A stretch of 64,000 bases of DNA from Streptomyces nymphaeiformis. GTDB taxonomy: Bacteria; Actinomycetota; Actinomycetes; Streptomycetales; Streptomycetaceae. Positions 1-9,216 of this stretch are shown here, in pieces. Position 1 is the stretch's first letter; each line of letters starts with the position of its first letter. The notes beneath the pieces are model-generated. The model did no database searches, was not told the origin of the DNA, and worked only from the letters and a program-made list of their open reading frames with translations. Made by a program: the position numbers and the translations under genes. The stretch covers positions 496,001-560,000 of the forward strand of contig NZ_JACHJY010000001.1 in NCBI RefSeq assembly GCF_014203895.1. Direction: 5' to 3'.

Positions 1-23
1 TCGAACGCCTCATCGGTGATCGA

Positions 24-40
24 ATGCAACTTCGTTGCAT
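24..40. promoter_or_regulatory. Perfect dyad upstream of YceI gene, possible MarR-type operator
   Basis: ATGCAAC-TTC-GTTGCAT is a perfect 7-bp inverted repeat with a 3-nt centre, 31 nt before the YceI start. Dyads of this size and AT content in GC-rich DNA are typical of MarR/TetR operators. A regulator gene would lie upstream, outside the window; its identity is inference. Confidence 0.5.
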
Positions 41-71
41 AGTGAACGAGTCGCACGGGGGTGCGTGAAGA

Positions 72-956
72 ATGTTCGATCGTCTCTTCGGGAAGCGTGC
101 GACGGGAGCCGCGCGCGGCGGTCCGCTCGCCGGTCTCGCGGTGCCCTCCTCCGCCGGCGTGCTCAGCTGCCGGGTGCTCGACCCCGTGCACGAACCCGTC
201 CGGCAGGCCGAGTTCGTCGTCAGCGACGCGGCCGGCCGCAAGATCCTGGCCGGCGAGACCGATCCGTACGGAACCGTCTTCGCGACCGTGCCGGCCGGCG
301 AGTACCGGGTCGCCGTCACCTCCGAGGGCTACACGCCCTACCACGGCGGCGCCGTCGTCGCAGAGGGCGAGCACCAGGGCCTCGGCGACGTCCTGCTCCA
401 GGTCGCGCCCCAGCCCCAGCTCCCCGAGCCGGGCGACTGGGAGATCGACCCCGCGCACTCGCAGATCGGCTTCACGGCGCGCCACATCGGCCTCGCCCGG
501 ATCCACGGACGGTTCAACGGCTTCGCGGGCGCGGTGCGGATCGTCGAGCGCATGGAGCAGTCCGCGATGCACGTCGTCATCGACGCCGCGTCCATCGACA
601 CCGGGGTGCAGATGCGCGACGACCACCTGCGCTCCGGCGACTTCCTCGACGTCGGTGCCTACCCGACGCTGGAGTTCTACAGCGAGCGCTTCGTCCACCG
701 GGGCGGCAGCCGCTGGGCGGTCACCGGCGCGCTCACCCTCCACGGGGTGAGCCGCACGGTGACCCTGGACACCCAGTACCTGGGCCTCGGGAACGGCCTG
801 GAGGGCGAGACCCGGGGCGCCTGCCGGGCCACCACCGAACTGCACCGGGAGGACTTCACCCTCACCTGGCAGACGCTGCTCGCGCGGGGGATCGCGGCCG
901 TGGGGTCGAGCATCAGCATCGACCTCGACATCCAGATCGTTCCCAAGAAGGGCTGA
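72..956 (+). CDS. YceI family protein with N-terminal carboxypeptidase-regulatory-like domain
   Basis: This 294-residue protein has two parts. Residues about 25-115 form a beta-rich module (CRVLDPVHEPV, DPYGTVFATVPAGEYRV) resembling the carboxypeptidase regulatory-like fold. Residues about 120-294 are a YceI lipocalin-like domain (WEIDPAHSQIGFTARHIG, ending SISIDLDIQIVPKKG). YceI proteins bind isoprenoid-like lipids in other bacteria. There is no signal peptide, so it is probably cytoplasmic, unlike E. coli YceI. I chose ATG 72 because the protein begins MFDRLFGKR and longer versions lie in other frames. A perfect dyad lies just upstream. Its last eight codons and stop are repeated immediately downstream. 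The ligand is unknown. Confidence 0.85.
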   Translation: MFDRLFGKRATGAARGGPLAGLAVPSSAGVLSCRVLDPVHEPVRQAEFVVSDAAGRKILAGETDPYGTVFATVPAGEYRVAVTSEGYTPYHGGAVVAEGEHQGLGDVLLQVAPQPQLPEPGDWEIDPAHSQIGFTARHIGLARIHGRFNGFAGAVRIVERMEQSAMHVVIDAASIDTGVQMRDDHLRSGDFLDVGAYPTLEFYSERFVHRGGSRWAVTGALTLHGVSRTVTLDTQYLGLGNGLEGETRGACRATTELHREDFTLTWQTLLARGIAAVGSSISIDLDIQIVPKKG

Positions 957-984
957 CGGGTCGTCCCCGAGAAGGGCTGACGGG
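937..984 (+). repeat. 24-bp tandem duplication of the YceI gene 3' end including its stop
   Basis: Copy 1 (937-960) holds the end of the gene, IVPKKG-stop; copy 2 (961-984) repeats it as VVPEKG-stop. They match at 22 of 24 bases, and both differences are transitions (T/C at 941/965, A/G at 945/969). The offset is a multiple of three, so the second stop is in frame behind the first. Confidence 0.85.
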
Positions 985-1003
985 CGGGGCCACGCCCCTT
1001 GTC

Positions 1004-1246
1004 CTACGGGGCTTCCAGCCAGCCCTCGTACTCGGCGGCCAGCGCGTCCAGCGCCGCCGGGTCGAGGCGGGCGTCCGGGTCCTCGACGACCACCAGCCAC
1101 TGGGCGTCCTCGGCGTCGTCCTCCCCGGCCAGGGCGTCCCGTACGAGCTGCGGTTCCTCGGCCAGGCCGAAACGGTCGGGGAGCTCCTCGGCGACCTCCT
1201 CGGCGGCGTCGCGGTCGGGGAGTACCAGTACGTGTCGTTCACTCAC
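1004..1246 (-). CDS. Small acidic conserved hypothetical protein
   Basis: This 80-residue acidic protein (VLVLPDRDAAEEVAEELPDRFG, then VVVEDPDARLDPAALDALAAEYEGWLEAP) is rich in Asp and Glu and has no membrane segment or cysteine. I do not recognise a functional family; similar small proteins are common beside holA in streptomycetes. The GTG start at 1246 is supported by a GAGAAT hexamer six bases upstream, which suggests a leaderless message. It converges on the YceI gene and is divergent from holA. No function is proposed. Confidence 0.7.
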   Translation of the reverse strand: MSERHVLVLPDRDAAEEVAEELPDRFGLAEEPQLVRDALAGEDDAEDAQWLVVVEDPDARLDPAALDALAAEYEGWLEAP

Positions 1247-1252
1247 CCCGCC

Positions 1253-1258
1253 ATTCTC
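1253..1258 (-). promoter_or_regulatory. Predicted -10 element, leaderless start of the 80-aa gene
   Basis: GAGAAT on the minus strand ends six bases before the GTG start at 1246. The same hexamer and spacing precede recO. Confidence 0.5.
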
Positions 1259-1308
1259 GACCCCTTGCCGGGCGGCGGTGTCAGTGGCCCGTGGGATGCT
1301 GGATCGCG

Positions 1309-2304
1309 ATGGCCACCAGAAAGACTTCCCCCGACGACCTCCTCGGCCCCGTGACGCTCGCCGTGGGGCAGGAGGACCTGCTCCTCGACCGCGCCGTCCA
1401 GGAGGTGGTGGCGGCCGCGCGGGCCGCCGACGCCGACACGGACGTGCGCGACCTCGCCCCCGACCAGCTCCAGCCCGGGGCGCTCGCGGAGCTCACCAGC
1501 CCCTCGCTCTTCGCCGAGCGCAAGGTGCTGGTCGTGCGGAACGCGCAGGACCTCTCCGCCGACACGATCAAGGACGTCAAGGCGTACCTGGACGATCCGA
1601 TCGAGGACATCTCGCTCGTCCTGCTCCACGCCGGCGGCGCCAAGGGCAAGGGGCTGCTCGACGCGGCGCGCAAGGCGGGGGCGCGGGAGGTCGCCTGCCC
1701 GAAGACGACGAAGCCGGCGGAGCGGCTGACGTTCGTCCGGCAGGAGTTCCGGAGGGTGGGGCGGTCCGCCACGCCCGAGGCCTGCCAGGCGCTCGTCGAC
1801 GCGATCGGCAGCGATCTGCGGGAGCTCGCGTCCGCGGTCTCGCAGCTCACGTCCGACGTCGACGGGACGATCGACGAGGCCGTCGTCGGGCGGTACTACA
1901 CGGGCCGCGCCGAGGCCTCCTCCTTCAACGTCGCGGACCGCGCCGTCGAGGGGCGGGCGGCGGAGGCCCTGGAGGCCCTGCGCTGGTCGCTCTCGACCGG
2001 GGTCGCGCCCGTGCTCATCACCAGTGCGCTGGCCCAGGGGGTGCGGGCGATCGGCAAGCTCTCCTCGGCCCGGGGCGGACGGCCCGCCGACCTGGCGCGG
2101 GAACTGGGCATGCCGCCCTGGAAGATCGACCGCGTGCGTCAGCAGATGCGCGGCTGGACCCCGGACGGGGTGTCGCTGGCCCTGCGGGCGATCGCGGAGG
2201 CGGACGCGGGAGTGAAGGGCGGGGGCGACGATCCGGAGTACGCCCTGGAGAAGGCGGTTGTCGCGGTGGCGCGGGCGGCGCGGCTGCGGCGGGGCGGGGC
2301 GTAG
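1309..2304 (+). CDS. holA: DNA polymerase III subunit delta
   Basis: This 331-residue protein matches bacterial HolA: an N-terminal AAA+-like fold (DLLGPVTLAVGQEDLLLDRAV, SLFAERKVLVVRNAQDLS) and a C-terminal collar region (ELASAVSQLTSDVDG, PADLARELGMPPWKIDRVRQQ). Delta opens the beta sliding clamp within the clamp loader. It lacks a Walker A motif, as expected for delta. I prefer ATG 1309 (MATRKTSPDD) over the in-frame ATG 1291, because family proteins begin close to this Thr/Lys-rich stretch. The gene is followed by a strong hairpin and is convergent with rpsT, the usual actinobacterial neighbour. Confidence 0.93.
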   Translation: MATRKTSPDDLLGPVTLAVGQEDLLLDRAVQEVVAAARAADADTDVRDLAPDQLQPGALAELTSPSLFAERKVLVVRNAQDLSADTIKDVKAYLDDPIEDISLVLLHAGGAKGKGLLDAARKAGAREVACPKTTKPAERLTFVRQEFRRVGRSATPEACQALVDAIGSDLRELASAVSQLTSDVDGTIDEAVVGRYYTGRAEASSFNVADRAVEGRAAEALEALRWSLSTGVAPVLITSALAQGVRAIGKLSSARGGRPADLARELGMPPWKIDRVRQQMRGWTPDGVSLALRAIAEADAGVKGGGDDPEYALEKAVVAVARAARLRRGGA

Positions 2305-2619
2305 GGGCGGGGGGTGTCGTGCGGGGCGGCTCGTGGCCGTTGTCCAAGCGGGATCCCCCACCCCACCCCTTCCCGAAACCCTGATGGGGGCTGAGGCCGG
2401 GTCCCGTCTCCGGGGGCCCCACCCCCGGGCCCTCATCTCTCCCCGGCAGGTACGGCGAAGGCCCCGCCGCTCCCTGGGGAAGGGAGGTGCGGGGCCTTCG
2501 GCGTTGTCGCTGGTGGGCTCGCGCCCGCGTGGCGAACGCGTCCGCGCGCGAGTCCGGGTGGCCGGGCGGGAGCGGGGTAGAGGGCCCGCTGGATCCCGTT
2601 CAGCCGGTCACATCAGAGC
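2305..2619. other. Intergenic region between convergent holA and rpsT
   Basis: This 315-nt stretch holds no credible gene. It contains a C-rich hairpin around 2410-2430, then the large bipartite terminator at 2456-2500, then a GC-alternating stretch (about 2520-2560) that may be the end of the rpsT message. Confidence 0.6.
2456..2500. terminator. Bidirectional hairpin terminator between holA and rpsT
   Basis: CGAAGGCCCCGC (2456-2467) pairs perfectly with GCGGGGCCTTCG (2489-2500). The loop contains a second stem, CTCCCT (2470-2475) with AGGGAG (2481-2486). It serves convergent genes and lacks a long U run. Confidence 0.8.
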
Positions 2620-2886
2620 TCAGCCCTGGAGGGAGGCAACCTTGATGGCCAGCGCCGACTTCTTGTTGGCGGCGGCGTTCTTGTGGATGACACCCTTCGA
2701 GACAGCCTTGTCGAGCTGACGCGAGGCGGCACGAGTGGCAACGGTGGCCTTCTCGAGGTCGCCGGCGGCGACAGCCTCACGGGCCTTGCGGATCGCGGTC
2801 TTGAGCGAGGACTTGACGGCCTTGTTGCGCAGGCGCGCCTTCTCGTTCGTCTTGTTCCGCTTGATCTGGGACTTGATGTTCGCCAC
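2620..2886 (-). CDS. rpsT: 30S ribosomal protein S20
   Basis: This 88-residue Lys/Arg-rich helical protein begins [26 protein letters not shown], the standard S20 signature, and ends with the conserved [17 protein letters not shown] region. S20 is a primary 16S rRNA binder of the small subunit body. Length and start fit the family exactly. It is divergent from lepA across about 185 bp, the typical actinobacterial layout, and converges on holA. Confidence 0.98.
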   Translation of the reverse strand: MANIKSQIKRNKTNEKARLRNKAVKSSLKTAIRKAREAVAAGDLEKATVATRAASRQLDKAVSKGVIHKNAAANKKSALAIKVASLQG

Positions 2887-3071
2887 GAAAAGAGCCTTTA
2901 CAGGTTCGATGTTCCTTCTGGATGCGCCTCACAGCTGAGAGGGCATGCGAGACACAGCTGTCCACACTATCAGCCACCCTCGGAGCCGCCCAAACCGGGC
3001 GCCGGGCGACGGGCATGGGACCATGGTGTCTACGTATCCGTTCTGAACATCGCCCGAGACGAGATCCCTGC

Positions 3072-4940
3072 GTGCCCGCGACTCCTACCAACGTGCCCGA
3101 GCCGAGCCGTACCGACCCGGCTCTGATCCGCAACTTCTGCATCATCGCGCACATCGACCACGGCAAGTCCACGCTTGCCGACCGGATGCTCCAGCTGACC
3201 GGTGTGGTCGACCAGCGGCAGATGCGTGCCCAGTATCTCGACCGGATGGACATCGAGCGGGAGCGCGGCATCACGATCAAGTCCCAGGCGGTCCGGCTGC
3301 CCTGGGCGCCCACCGATGGGCAGGGTGGGGGCAAGACCCACATCCTGAACATGATCGACACCCCCGGGCACGTCGACTTCACGTACGAGGTCTCCCGGTC
3401 GCTCGCGGCCTGTGAGGGCACGATCCTGCTCGTCGACGCCGCGCAGGGCATCGAGGCGCAGACGCTCGCGAACCTGTACCTCGCGATGGAGAACGACCTC
3501 ACGATCGTTCCGGTCCTCAACAAGATCGACCTGCCGGCCGCCCAGCCGGAGAAGTTCGCCGACGAGCTGGCCAACCTCATCGGCTGCCAGCCGGAGGACG
3601 TCCTCAAGGTCTCCGCCAAGACCGGCATGGGCGTCGAGGCGCTGCTCGACCGCGTCGTGCAGGACATCCCGGCCCCGGTCGGCGTCGCCGACGCTCCGGC
3701 CCGCGCGATGATCTTCGACTCCGTGTACGACTCGTACCGGGGCGTCGTGACGTACGTCCGTGTCGTCGACGGCCAGCTCAACAAGCGCGAGCGCATCAAG
3801 ATGATGTCGACCGGCGCGACCCACGAGCTGCTCGAGATCGGTGTGTCGTCGCCGGAGATGACGTCGTCCGACGGCCTCGGCGTCGGCGAGGTCGGCTACC
3901 TGATCACCGGTGTGAAGGACGTCCGCCAGTCCAAGGTCGGTGACACGATCACCTCCCTGCACCAGGGCGCCACCGAGGCCCTCGGCGGCTACAAGGACCC
4001 GAAGCCGATGGTCTTCTCGGGCCTCTACCCGCTCGACGGCTCGGAGTACCCGGACCTCCGCGAGGCCCTCGACAAGCTGCAGCTCAACGACGCCGCGCTG
4101 GTCTACGAGCCGGAGACCTCCGCCGCGCTCGGCTTCGGCTTCCGCGTCGGCTTCCTGGGCCTCCTCCACCTCGACGTGATCCGCGAGCGGCTGGAGCGCG
4201 AGTTCGGGCTCGACCTCATCGCCACCGCGCCGAACGTGGTCTACCGGGTCGTGATGGAGGACGGCAGCGAGCACACCGTCACCAACCCGAGCGAGTTCCC
4301 CGAGGGCAAGATCAACGACGTGTTCGAGCCCGTCGTGCGCGCCACGATCCTCGCTCCGAGCGAGTTCATCGGCGCGATCATGGAGCTCTGCCAGACCCGT
4401 CGCGGCACGCTGATCGGCATGGACTACCTCTCCGAGGACCGGGTGGAGATCCGCTACACCCTGCCCCTCGCCGAGATCGTCTTCGACTTCTTCGACCAGC
4501 TGAAGTCCAAGACGCGCGGTTACGCCTCCCTCGACTACGAGCCCACCGGCGAGCAGGCCTCCAGCCTGGTCAAGGTCGACATCCTGCTGCACGGCGACAA
4601 GGTGGACGCCTTCTCGGCCGTCACCCACAAGGACGCCGCGTACGCCTACGGTGTCCGGCTCGTCGCCAAGCTGCGCGAGCTCATCCCGCGGCAGGCCTTC
4701 GAGGTGCCCATCCAGGCCGCCATCGGCTCCCGGGTCATCGCCCGCGAGACCATCCGCGCCATCCGGAAGGACGTCCTCGCCAAGTGCTACGGCGGTGACA
4801 TCTCCCGTAAGCGGAAGCTGCTGGAGAAGCAGAAGGAAGGCAAGAAGCGCATGAAGATGGTCGGCTCGGTGGAGGTGCCGCAGGAGGCCTTCATCGCCGT
4901 CCTGTCGAGCGACGAGTCCTCGGGCAAGGGCAAGAAGTAG
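3072..4940 (+). CDS. lepA: Elongation factor 4 (LepA), ribosome back-translocase GTPase
   Basis: This 622-residue translational GTPase has the P-loop AHIDHGKST at about residues 26-34, the switch II motif [17 protein letters not shown]-like domains and the LepA-specific C-terminal domain ([24 protein letters not shown]). It acts on stalled or mistranslocated ribosomes. GTG 3072 ([22 protein letters not shown]) is the natural start; the open frame runs upstream to 2922 but that extension is unlike the family. A perfect 12-bp terminator hairpin follows 19 bases after the stop. Confidence 0.97.
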   Translation: MPATPTNVPEPSRTDPALIRNFCIIAHIDHGKSTLADRMLQLTGVVDQRQMRAQYLDRMDIERERGITIKSQAVRLPWAPTDGQGGGKTHILNMIDTPGHVDFTYEVSRSLAACEGTILLVDAAQGIEAQTLANLYLAMENDLTIVPVLNKIDLPAAQPEKFADELANLIGCQPEDVLKVSAKTGMGVEALLDRVVQDIPAPVGVADAPARAMIFDSVYDSYRGVVTYVRVVDGQLNKRERIKMMSTGATHELLEIGVSSPEMTSSDGLGVGEVGYLITGVKDVRQSKVGDTITSLHQGATEALGGYKDPKPMVFSGLYPLDGSEYPDLREALDKLQLNDAALVYEPETSAALGFGFRVGFLGLLHLDVIRERLEREFGLDLIATAPNVVYRVVMEDGSEHTVTNPSEFPEGKINDVFEPVVRATILAPSEFIGAIMELCQTRRGTLIGMDYLSEDRVEIRYTLPLAEIVFDFFDQLKSKTRGYASLDYEPTGEQASSLVKVDILLHGDKVDAFSAVTHKDAAYAYGVRLVAKLRELIPRQAFEVPIQAAIGSRVIARETIRAIRKDVLAKCYGGDISRKRKLLEKQKEGKKRMKMVGSVEVPQEAFIAVLSSDESSGKGKK

Positions 4941-4959
4941 CTGAGTTATGCACCGAATG

Positions 4960-4986
4960 GGCCCACGTGCGTCGCGCACGTGGGCC
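4960..4986 (+). terminator. Terminator hairpin after lepA
   Basis: GGCCCACGTGCG (4960-4971) pairs perfectly with CGCACGTGGGCC (4975-4986) across a TCG loop, followed by TGTTCGTT. Confidence 0.85.
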
Positions 4987-5108
4987 TGTTCGTTATCCAC
5001 AGGCCCTTACGTGGCAGCATTCCGGCCTCTACTCTGATCCCGGCTCGAAGGTTACTCGCCAGTTAGTTACGAACCACCAGAAGGCACCGCCGCCGCCCGG
5101 AGGACGTC

Positions 5109-6980
5109 GTGAGCGACACACAGACCCAGATCGAGAACCGGCCGCCCTCCGTGGCGACCCTCTTCCTTGAGCGCGTCGAGCGGACCCCGGACGCGGAGGC
5201 CTACCGCTACCCGGTCCCCGCCGCCTCCGGCCCGGACGACTGGAAGTCGCTCAGCTGGGGACAGGCCGCCGAGCGGGTCTACGCGATCGCCGCCGGCCTC
5301 GTCGACCTCGGCGTCCAGGCCGAGGAGCGCGTCGCCCTCGCCTCCTCCACCCGCGTCGAGTGGATCCTCTCCGACCTCGGCGTGATGTGCGCGGGCGCCG
5401 CGACCACCACGGTCTACCCGCAGACCAACGCCGAGGAGTCGGCGTTCATCCTCTCCGACTCCGAGTCGAAGGTCCTCATCGCCGAGGACGCGGCCCAGCT
5501 GGCCAAGGCCGTCGAGCGCCGCGCCGAGCTGCCGAACCTCCGCCACGTCGTCGTCATCGACGCCACGGACGTGGAGAGCGACGGGGACTTCGTCCTCTCC
5601 CTCGCCGACCTGGAGAAGCGCGGCAAGGCCCACCTGGAGGAGCACCCCGAGGCGGTCAAGGAGCGGGTCGCCGCGATCACCTCCACGCAGCTCGCCACCC
5701 TCATCTACACCTCCGGCACCACCGGCCGCCCCAAGGGCGTCCGCCTCCCGCACGACAACTGGTCGTACATGGCGAAGGCCATCGCCGCCACCGGCCTCGT
5801 CACCCAGGACGACGTCCAGTACCTGTGGCTGCCCCTCGCCCACGTCTTCGGCAAGGTCCTCACCTCCGGCCAGATCGAGGTCGGTCACGTCACCGCCGTC
5901 GACGGCCGCGTCGACAAGATCATCGAGAACCTGCCGGTCGTCCAGCCGACCTACATGGCGGCCGTGCCCCGCATCTTCGAGAAGGTCTACAACGGGGTCG
6001 CCGCCAAGGCCCGCGCGGGCGGCGGCGCCAAGTACAAGATCTTCCAGTGGGCGGCCGAGGTGGCCCGCGAGTACGCCAAGGCCACCCAGGACAACTTCCG
6101 CCGCACCGGCACCGCCTCCGCGCCCTTCGGCCTCTCCGCGAAGCACAAGGTCGCCGACGCCCTCGTCTACGGCAAGATCCGCGAGGCCTTCGGTGGCAAC
6201 CTGCGCGCCTGCATCTCCGGCTCCGCCGCCCTCGCCCCCGAGATCGGCTACTTCTTCGCCGGCGCCGGCATCCACATCCTGGAGGGGTACGGCCTGACCG
6301 AGTCCTCCGCCGCCTCCTTCGTCAACCCGGGCGAGGCCTACCGCACCGGCACCGTCGGCAAGCCGCTCCCCGGCACCGAGGTCCGGATCGCCGACGACGG
6401 CGAGATCCTGCTGCGCGGCCCCGGCATCATGGAGGGCTACCACGGCCTCCCGGAGAAGACGGCCGAGGTCCTGGAGTCCGACGGCTGGTTCCACACCGGC
6501 GACATCGGCGAACTGTCCGCCGACGGCTACCTCCGGATCACCGACCGGAAGAAGGACCTGATCAAGACGTCCGGCGGCAAGTACATCGCGCCGGCCGAGG
6601 TCGAGGGCCAGTTCAAGGCCGTCTGCCCCTTCGTCTCGAACATCCTCGTCCACGGCGCCGACCGGAACTTCTGCACCGCCCTCATCGCCCTCGACGAGCC
6701 CGCCCTCCTCGGCTGGGCCGCCGAGCACGACCTCGGCGGCAAGTCGTACGCGGAGGTCGTCGCCGACCCGCGGACCGAGAAGCTCATCCAGGGCTACGTC
6801 GACTGCCTCAACGAGGGCCTCCAGCGCTGGCAGACGATCAAGAAGTTCCGCCTGCTCCCGCGCGACCTCGACATCGAGCACGGCGAGCTCACCCCGTCCC
6901 TGAAGCTGAAGCGGCCGGTCGTCGAGCGCGAGTACAAGGACCTCATCGAGGAGATGTACGCGGGCTCGCGCGAGGCGTGA
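5109..6980 (+). CDS. Long-chain acyl-CoA synthetase (AMP-dependent, FadD15-like)
   Basis: This 623-residue ANL-superfamily ligase carries the P-loop YTSGTTGRPKG (about residues 199-209), the adenylate motif EGYGLTESSA, DGWFHTGDIG and the hinge ITDRKKDLIKTSGGKYIAP. This set is typical of long-chain fatty acid-CoA ligases that activate fatty acids through an acyl-AMP. The C-terminal domain is complete. GTG 5109 follows an AGGACG-like ribosome site in a 122-nt spacer after the lepA terminator. The real substrate chain length cannot be read from sequence. hemW follows from its own promoter. Confidence 0.9.
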   Translation: MSDTQTQIENRPPSVATLFLERVERTPDAEAYRYPVPAASGPDDWKSLSWGQAAERVYAIAAGLVDLGVQAEERVALASSTRVEWILSDLGVMCAGAATTTVYPQTNAEESAFILSDSESKVLIAEDAAQLAKAVERRAELPNLRHVVVIDATDVESDGDFVLSLADLEKRGKAHLEEHPEAVKERVAAITSTQLATLIYTSGTTGRPKGVRLPHDNWSYMAKAIAATGLVTQDDVQYLWLPLAHVFGKVLTSGQIEVGHVTAVDGRVDKIIENLPVVQPTYMAAVPRIFEKVYNGVAAKARAGGGAKYKIFQWAAEVAREYAKATQDNFRRTGTASAPFGLSAKHKVADALVYGKIREAFGGNLRACISGSAALAPEIGYFFAGAGIHILEGYGLTESSAASFVNPGEAYRTGTVGKPLPGTEVRIADDGEILLRGPGIMEGYHGLPEKTAEVLESDGWFHTGDIGELSADGYLRITDRKKDLIKTSGGKYIAPAEVEGQFKAVCPFVSNILVHGADRNFCTALIALDEPALLGWAAEHDLGGKSYAEVVADPRTEKLIQGYVDCLNEGLQRWQTIKKFRLLPRDLDIEHGELTPSLKLKRPVVEREYKDLIEEMYAGSREA

Positions 6981-7015
6981 CCCGCGGGGCCGGGCCGCTA
7001 CCCCGGGCAGTACGG

Positions 7016-7021
7016 GACAAT
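7016..7021 (+). promoter_or_regulatory. Predicted -10 element, leaderless start of hemW
   Basis: GACAAT ends seven bases before ATG 7029, with no Shine-Dalgarno sequence between. The arrangement at era is nearly identical. Confidence 0.55.
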
Positions 7022-7028
7022 GGGGCTC

Positions 7029-8261
7029 ATGCCTTCCGTACTGCCCGATGGTGAGCCCGTTCCCGACGACGGGGCGCTGCCCCCGCACGCCCTCGAAGGG
7101 GCCGGGGAGCGGCCGCTCGGGTTCTACCTGCACGTGCCGTACTGCGCGACGCGCTGCGGCTACTGCGACTTCAACACGTACACGGCGAGCGAGCTGCGAG
7201 GTACGGGCGGCGTGCTCGCCTCCCGCGACAACTACGCCGACCAGGTCGTCGAGGAGATCCGGCTCGCCCGGAAGGTCCTCGGGGACGACCCACGGCCCGT
7301 CCGGACCGTCTTCGTCGGCGGCGGCACGCCCACGCTGCTCGCCGCCGGGGACCTCGTGCGGATGCTGGGGGCCGTCCGGGACGAGTTCGGGCTCGCCGAC
7401 GACGCCGAGGTGACGACCGAGGCCAATCCGGACTCCGTCGACCCGGCGTACCTCGCCGAGCTGCGCGCCGGCGGCTACAACCGGATCTCCTTCGGGATGC
7501 AGAGCGCCCGCCGGCACGTCCTGAAGATCCTCGACCGGACCCACACCCCCGGGCGGCCCGAGGCGTGCGTGGGGGAGGCGCGCGCGGCCGGGTTCGAGCA
7601 CGTCAACCTCGACCTCATCTACGGCACGCCCGGCGAGTCCGACGACGACTGGCGGGCCTCGCTGGACGCGGCGATCGGCGCCGGGCCCGACCACGTCAGC
7701 GCCTACGCCCTGATCGTCGAGGAGGGCACGCAGCTCGCCCGGCGCATCCGGCGCGGTGAGGTGCCCATGACCGACGACGACGTGCACGCCGACCGCTACC
7801 TGATCGCCGACGCGGCCTTCGAGGAGGCGGGCTTCTCCTGGTACGAGGTGTCCAACTGGGCCACCTCCGAGGCCGGGCGCTGCCTCCACAACGAGCTGTA
7901 CTGGCGCGGGGCCGACTGGTGGGGCGCGGGGCCGGGCGCGCACAGCCACGTGGGCGGGGTCCGGTGGTGGAACGTGAAGCATCCCGGCGCGTACGCGGCG
8001 GCGCTGGCGGAGGGCCGGTCGCCCGGTGCCGGGCGGGAGCTGCTCTCCGACGAGGACCGGCGGGTCGAGCGGATCCTGCTGGAGCTGCGGCTGCGGGAGG
8101 GCGTCGAGCTGTCGGTCCTCAGGCCGGCGGGGCTGGCCGCCGCCCGGAAGGCGCTCACCGAAGGACTGCTCGACGCGGGGCCGTACGAGGCGGGGCGGGC
8201 GGTCCTGACGCTGCGGGGACGGCTGCTCGCCGACGCGGTGGTGCGGGACCTGGTGGACTGA
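7029..8261 (+). CDS. hemW: Radical SAM heme chaperone HemW
   Basis: This 410-residue protein has the HemW-type radical SAM cluster motif CATRCGYCDF (about residues 39-46, CxxxCxxC), then FVGGGTPTLL, the SAM-binding stretch TTEANPDS, NRISFGMQSA and a C-terminal HemW domain (CLHNELYWRGADWWGAGPGAHS). HemW is a heme-binding chaperone related to HemN but lacking coproporphyrinogen oxidase activity. Both ATG 7020 and ATG 7029 are in frame. I chose 7029 because a GACAAT -10-like element sits seven bases before it, overlapping the first ATG. Confidence 0.93.
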   Translation: MPSVLPDGEPVPDDGALPPHALEGAGERPLGFYLHVPYCATRCGYCDFNTYTASELRGTGGVLASRDNYADQVVEEIRLARKVLGDDPRPVRTVFVGGGTPTLLAAGDLVRMLGAVRDEFGLADDAEVTTEANPDSVDPAYLAELRAGGYNRISFGMQSARRHVLKILDRTHTPGRPEACVGEARAAGFEHVNLDLIYGTPGESDDDWRASLDAAIGAGPDHVSAYALIVEEGTQLARRIRRGEVPMTDDDVHADRYLIADAAFEEAGFSWYEVSNWATSEAGRCLHNELYWRGADWWGAGPGAHSHVGGVRWWNVKHPGAYAAALAEGRSPGAGRELLSDEDRRVERILLELRLREGVELSVLRPAGLAAARKALTEGLLDAGPYEAGRAVLTLRGRLLADAVVRDLVD

Positions 8262-8412
8262 GCAAGGGCGACGCCCGGCGGTGGCTGCACCCCCGCTGTC
8301 GCGGGGAGCGGGACCTGCTCGGCCGCGTGGACGAACTGATCGACGGAACGTCTCGCCGAGGGCGGGGAAGGGTCGGGCGCCAGTCGTACAACGAGCCGAC
8401 AGGAGGTCGAGG

Positions 8413-9216
8413 TCAGGGCACGGTCACGTGATCGATCAGCCGCTCCACGGCACCCAGGAGCTCCGGTTCCAGGTCCTTGTAGGACGTCACGCGCTTCAGG
8501 ATCGCCTGCCAGACCGCGCCCGTGTTGTCCGAGGGCCAGCCGAGGGCACGGCAGACGCCCGTCTTCCAGTCCTGGCCGCGGGGGACCGCCGGCCAGGCGG
8601 GGATGCCCAGGGAGGACGGCTTCACGGCCTCCCAGACGTCGATGTACGGGTGGCCGACGACCAGGACGTGCGGGGACGTCACCCGGGCGGCGATCCTCGA
8701 CTCCTTCGAGCCCGGGACCAGGTGGTCGACCAGGACGCCGAGCCGGGCGTCCGGTCCCGGGGCGAACTCCGCGACGATCGACGGCAGGTCGTCGACGCCC
8801 TCCAGGTACTCCACGACCACGCCCTCGATGCGCAGGTCGTCGCCCCAGACCCGTTCGACGAGCTCGGCGTCGTGGCGGCCCTCCACGTAGATCCGGCCCG
8901 CACGCGCCACGCGCGCGCGGGCGCCCGGGACCGCGATCGAGCCGGACGCCGTACGGGTGGGGCGGGACGGGCCCGACACCGGGCGGACCAGGGTCACCAC
9001 CCTGCCCTCCAGGAGGAAGCCGCGCGGTTCCAGCGGGAAGACCCGGTGCTTGCCGAACCGGTCCTCCAGCGTCACCGTGCCCGCCTCGCAGCGGATCACC
9101 GCCCCGCAGAAGCCCGTGGTGACCTCCTCGACGACCAGGTCGGGGTCGGCCGGGATCTCCGGGACGGGAGCGGACTTCTTCCAGGGCGGGGTCAGATCCG
9201 GGTTGTAGCTGCGCAT
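8413..9216 (-). CDS. DUF3097 domain-containing protein
   Basis: This 267-residue protein matches the actinobacterial DUF3097 family (MRSYNPDLTPPWKK, VVEEVTTGFCGAVIRCEAGTVTLEDRFGKHRVFPLEPRGFLLEG, VEGRHDAELVERVWGDDLRIEGVVVEYLEGVDDLP, VGHPYIDVWEAVKP). Molecular function is unknown; the EGRHDAELVERV and VDHLVPGSKES stretches recall TOPRIM-like Asp/Glu-rich motifs, which is only an impression. The start at 9216 has only a weak ribosome site. Its 5' end is duplicated 50 bp upstream, where the copy forms a 24-codon ORF that overlaps this start out of frame. It lies 60 bp after the MBL gene, probably cotranscribed. Confidence 0.88.
   Translation of the reverse strand: MRSYNPDLTPPWKKSAPVPEIPADPDLVVEEVTTGFCGAVIRCEAGTVTLEDRFGKHRVFPLEPRGFLLEGRVVTLVRPVSGPSRPTRTASGSIAVPGARARVARAGRIYVEGRHDAELVERVWGDDLRIEGVVVEYLEGVDDLPSIVAEFAPGPDARLGVLVDHLVPGSKESRIAARVTSPHVLVVGHPYIDVWEAVKPSSLGIPAWPAVPRGQDWKTGVCRALGWPSDNTGAVWQAILKRVTSYKDLEPELLGAVERLIDHVTVP

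Noticed and set aside
3030..7982. Long minus-strand open frames opposite lepA, the acyl-CoA synthetase and hemW (up to 971 codons)
   Set aside because: They are antisense shadows caused by high GC content; their translations are low-complexity Val/Gly/Asp/Arg text without family motifs, whereas the plus-strand frames encode recognised proteins.
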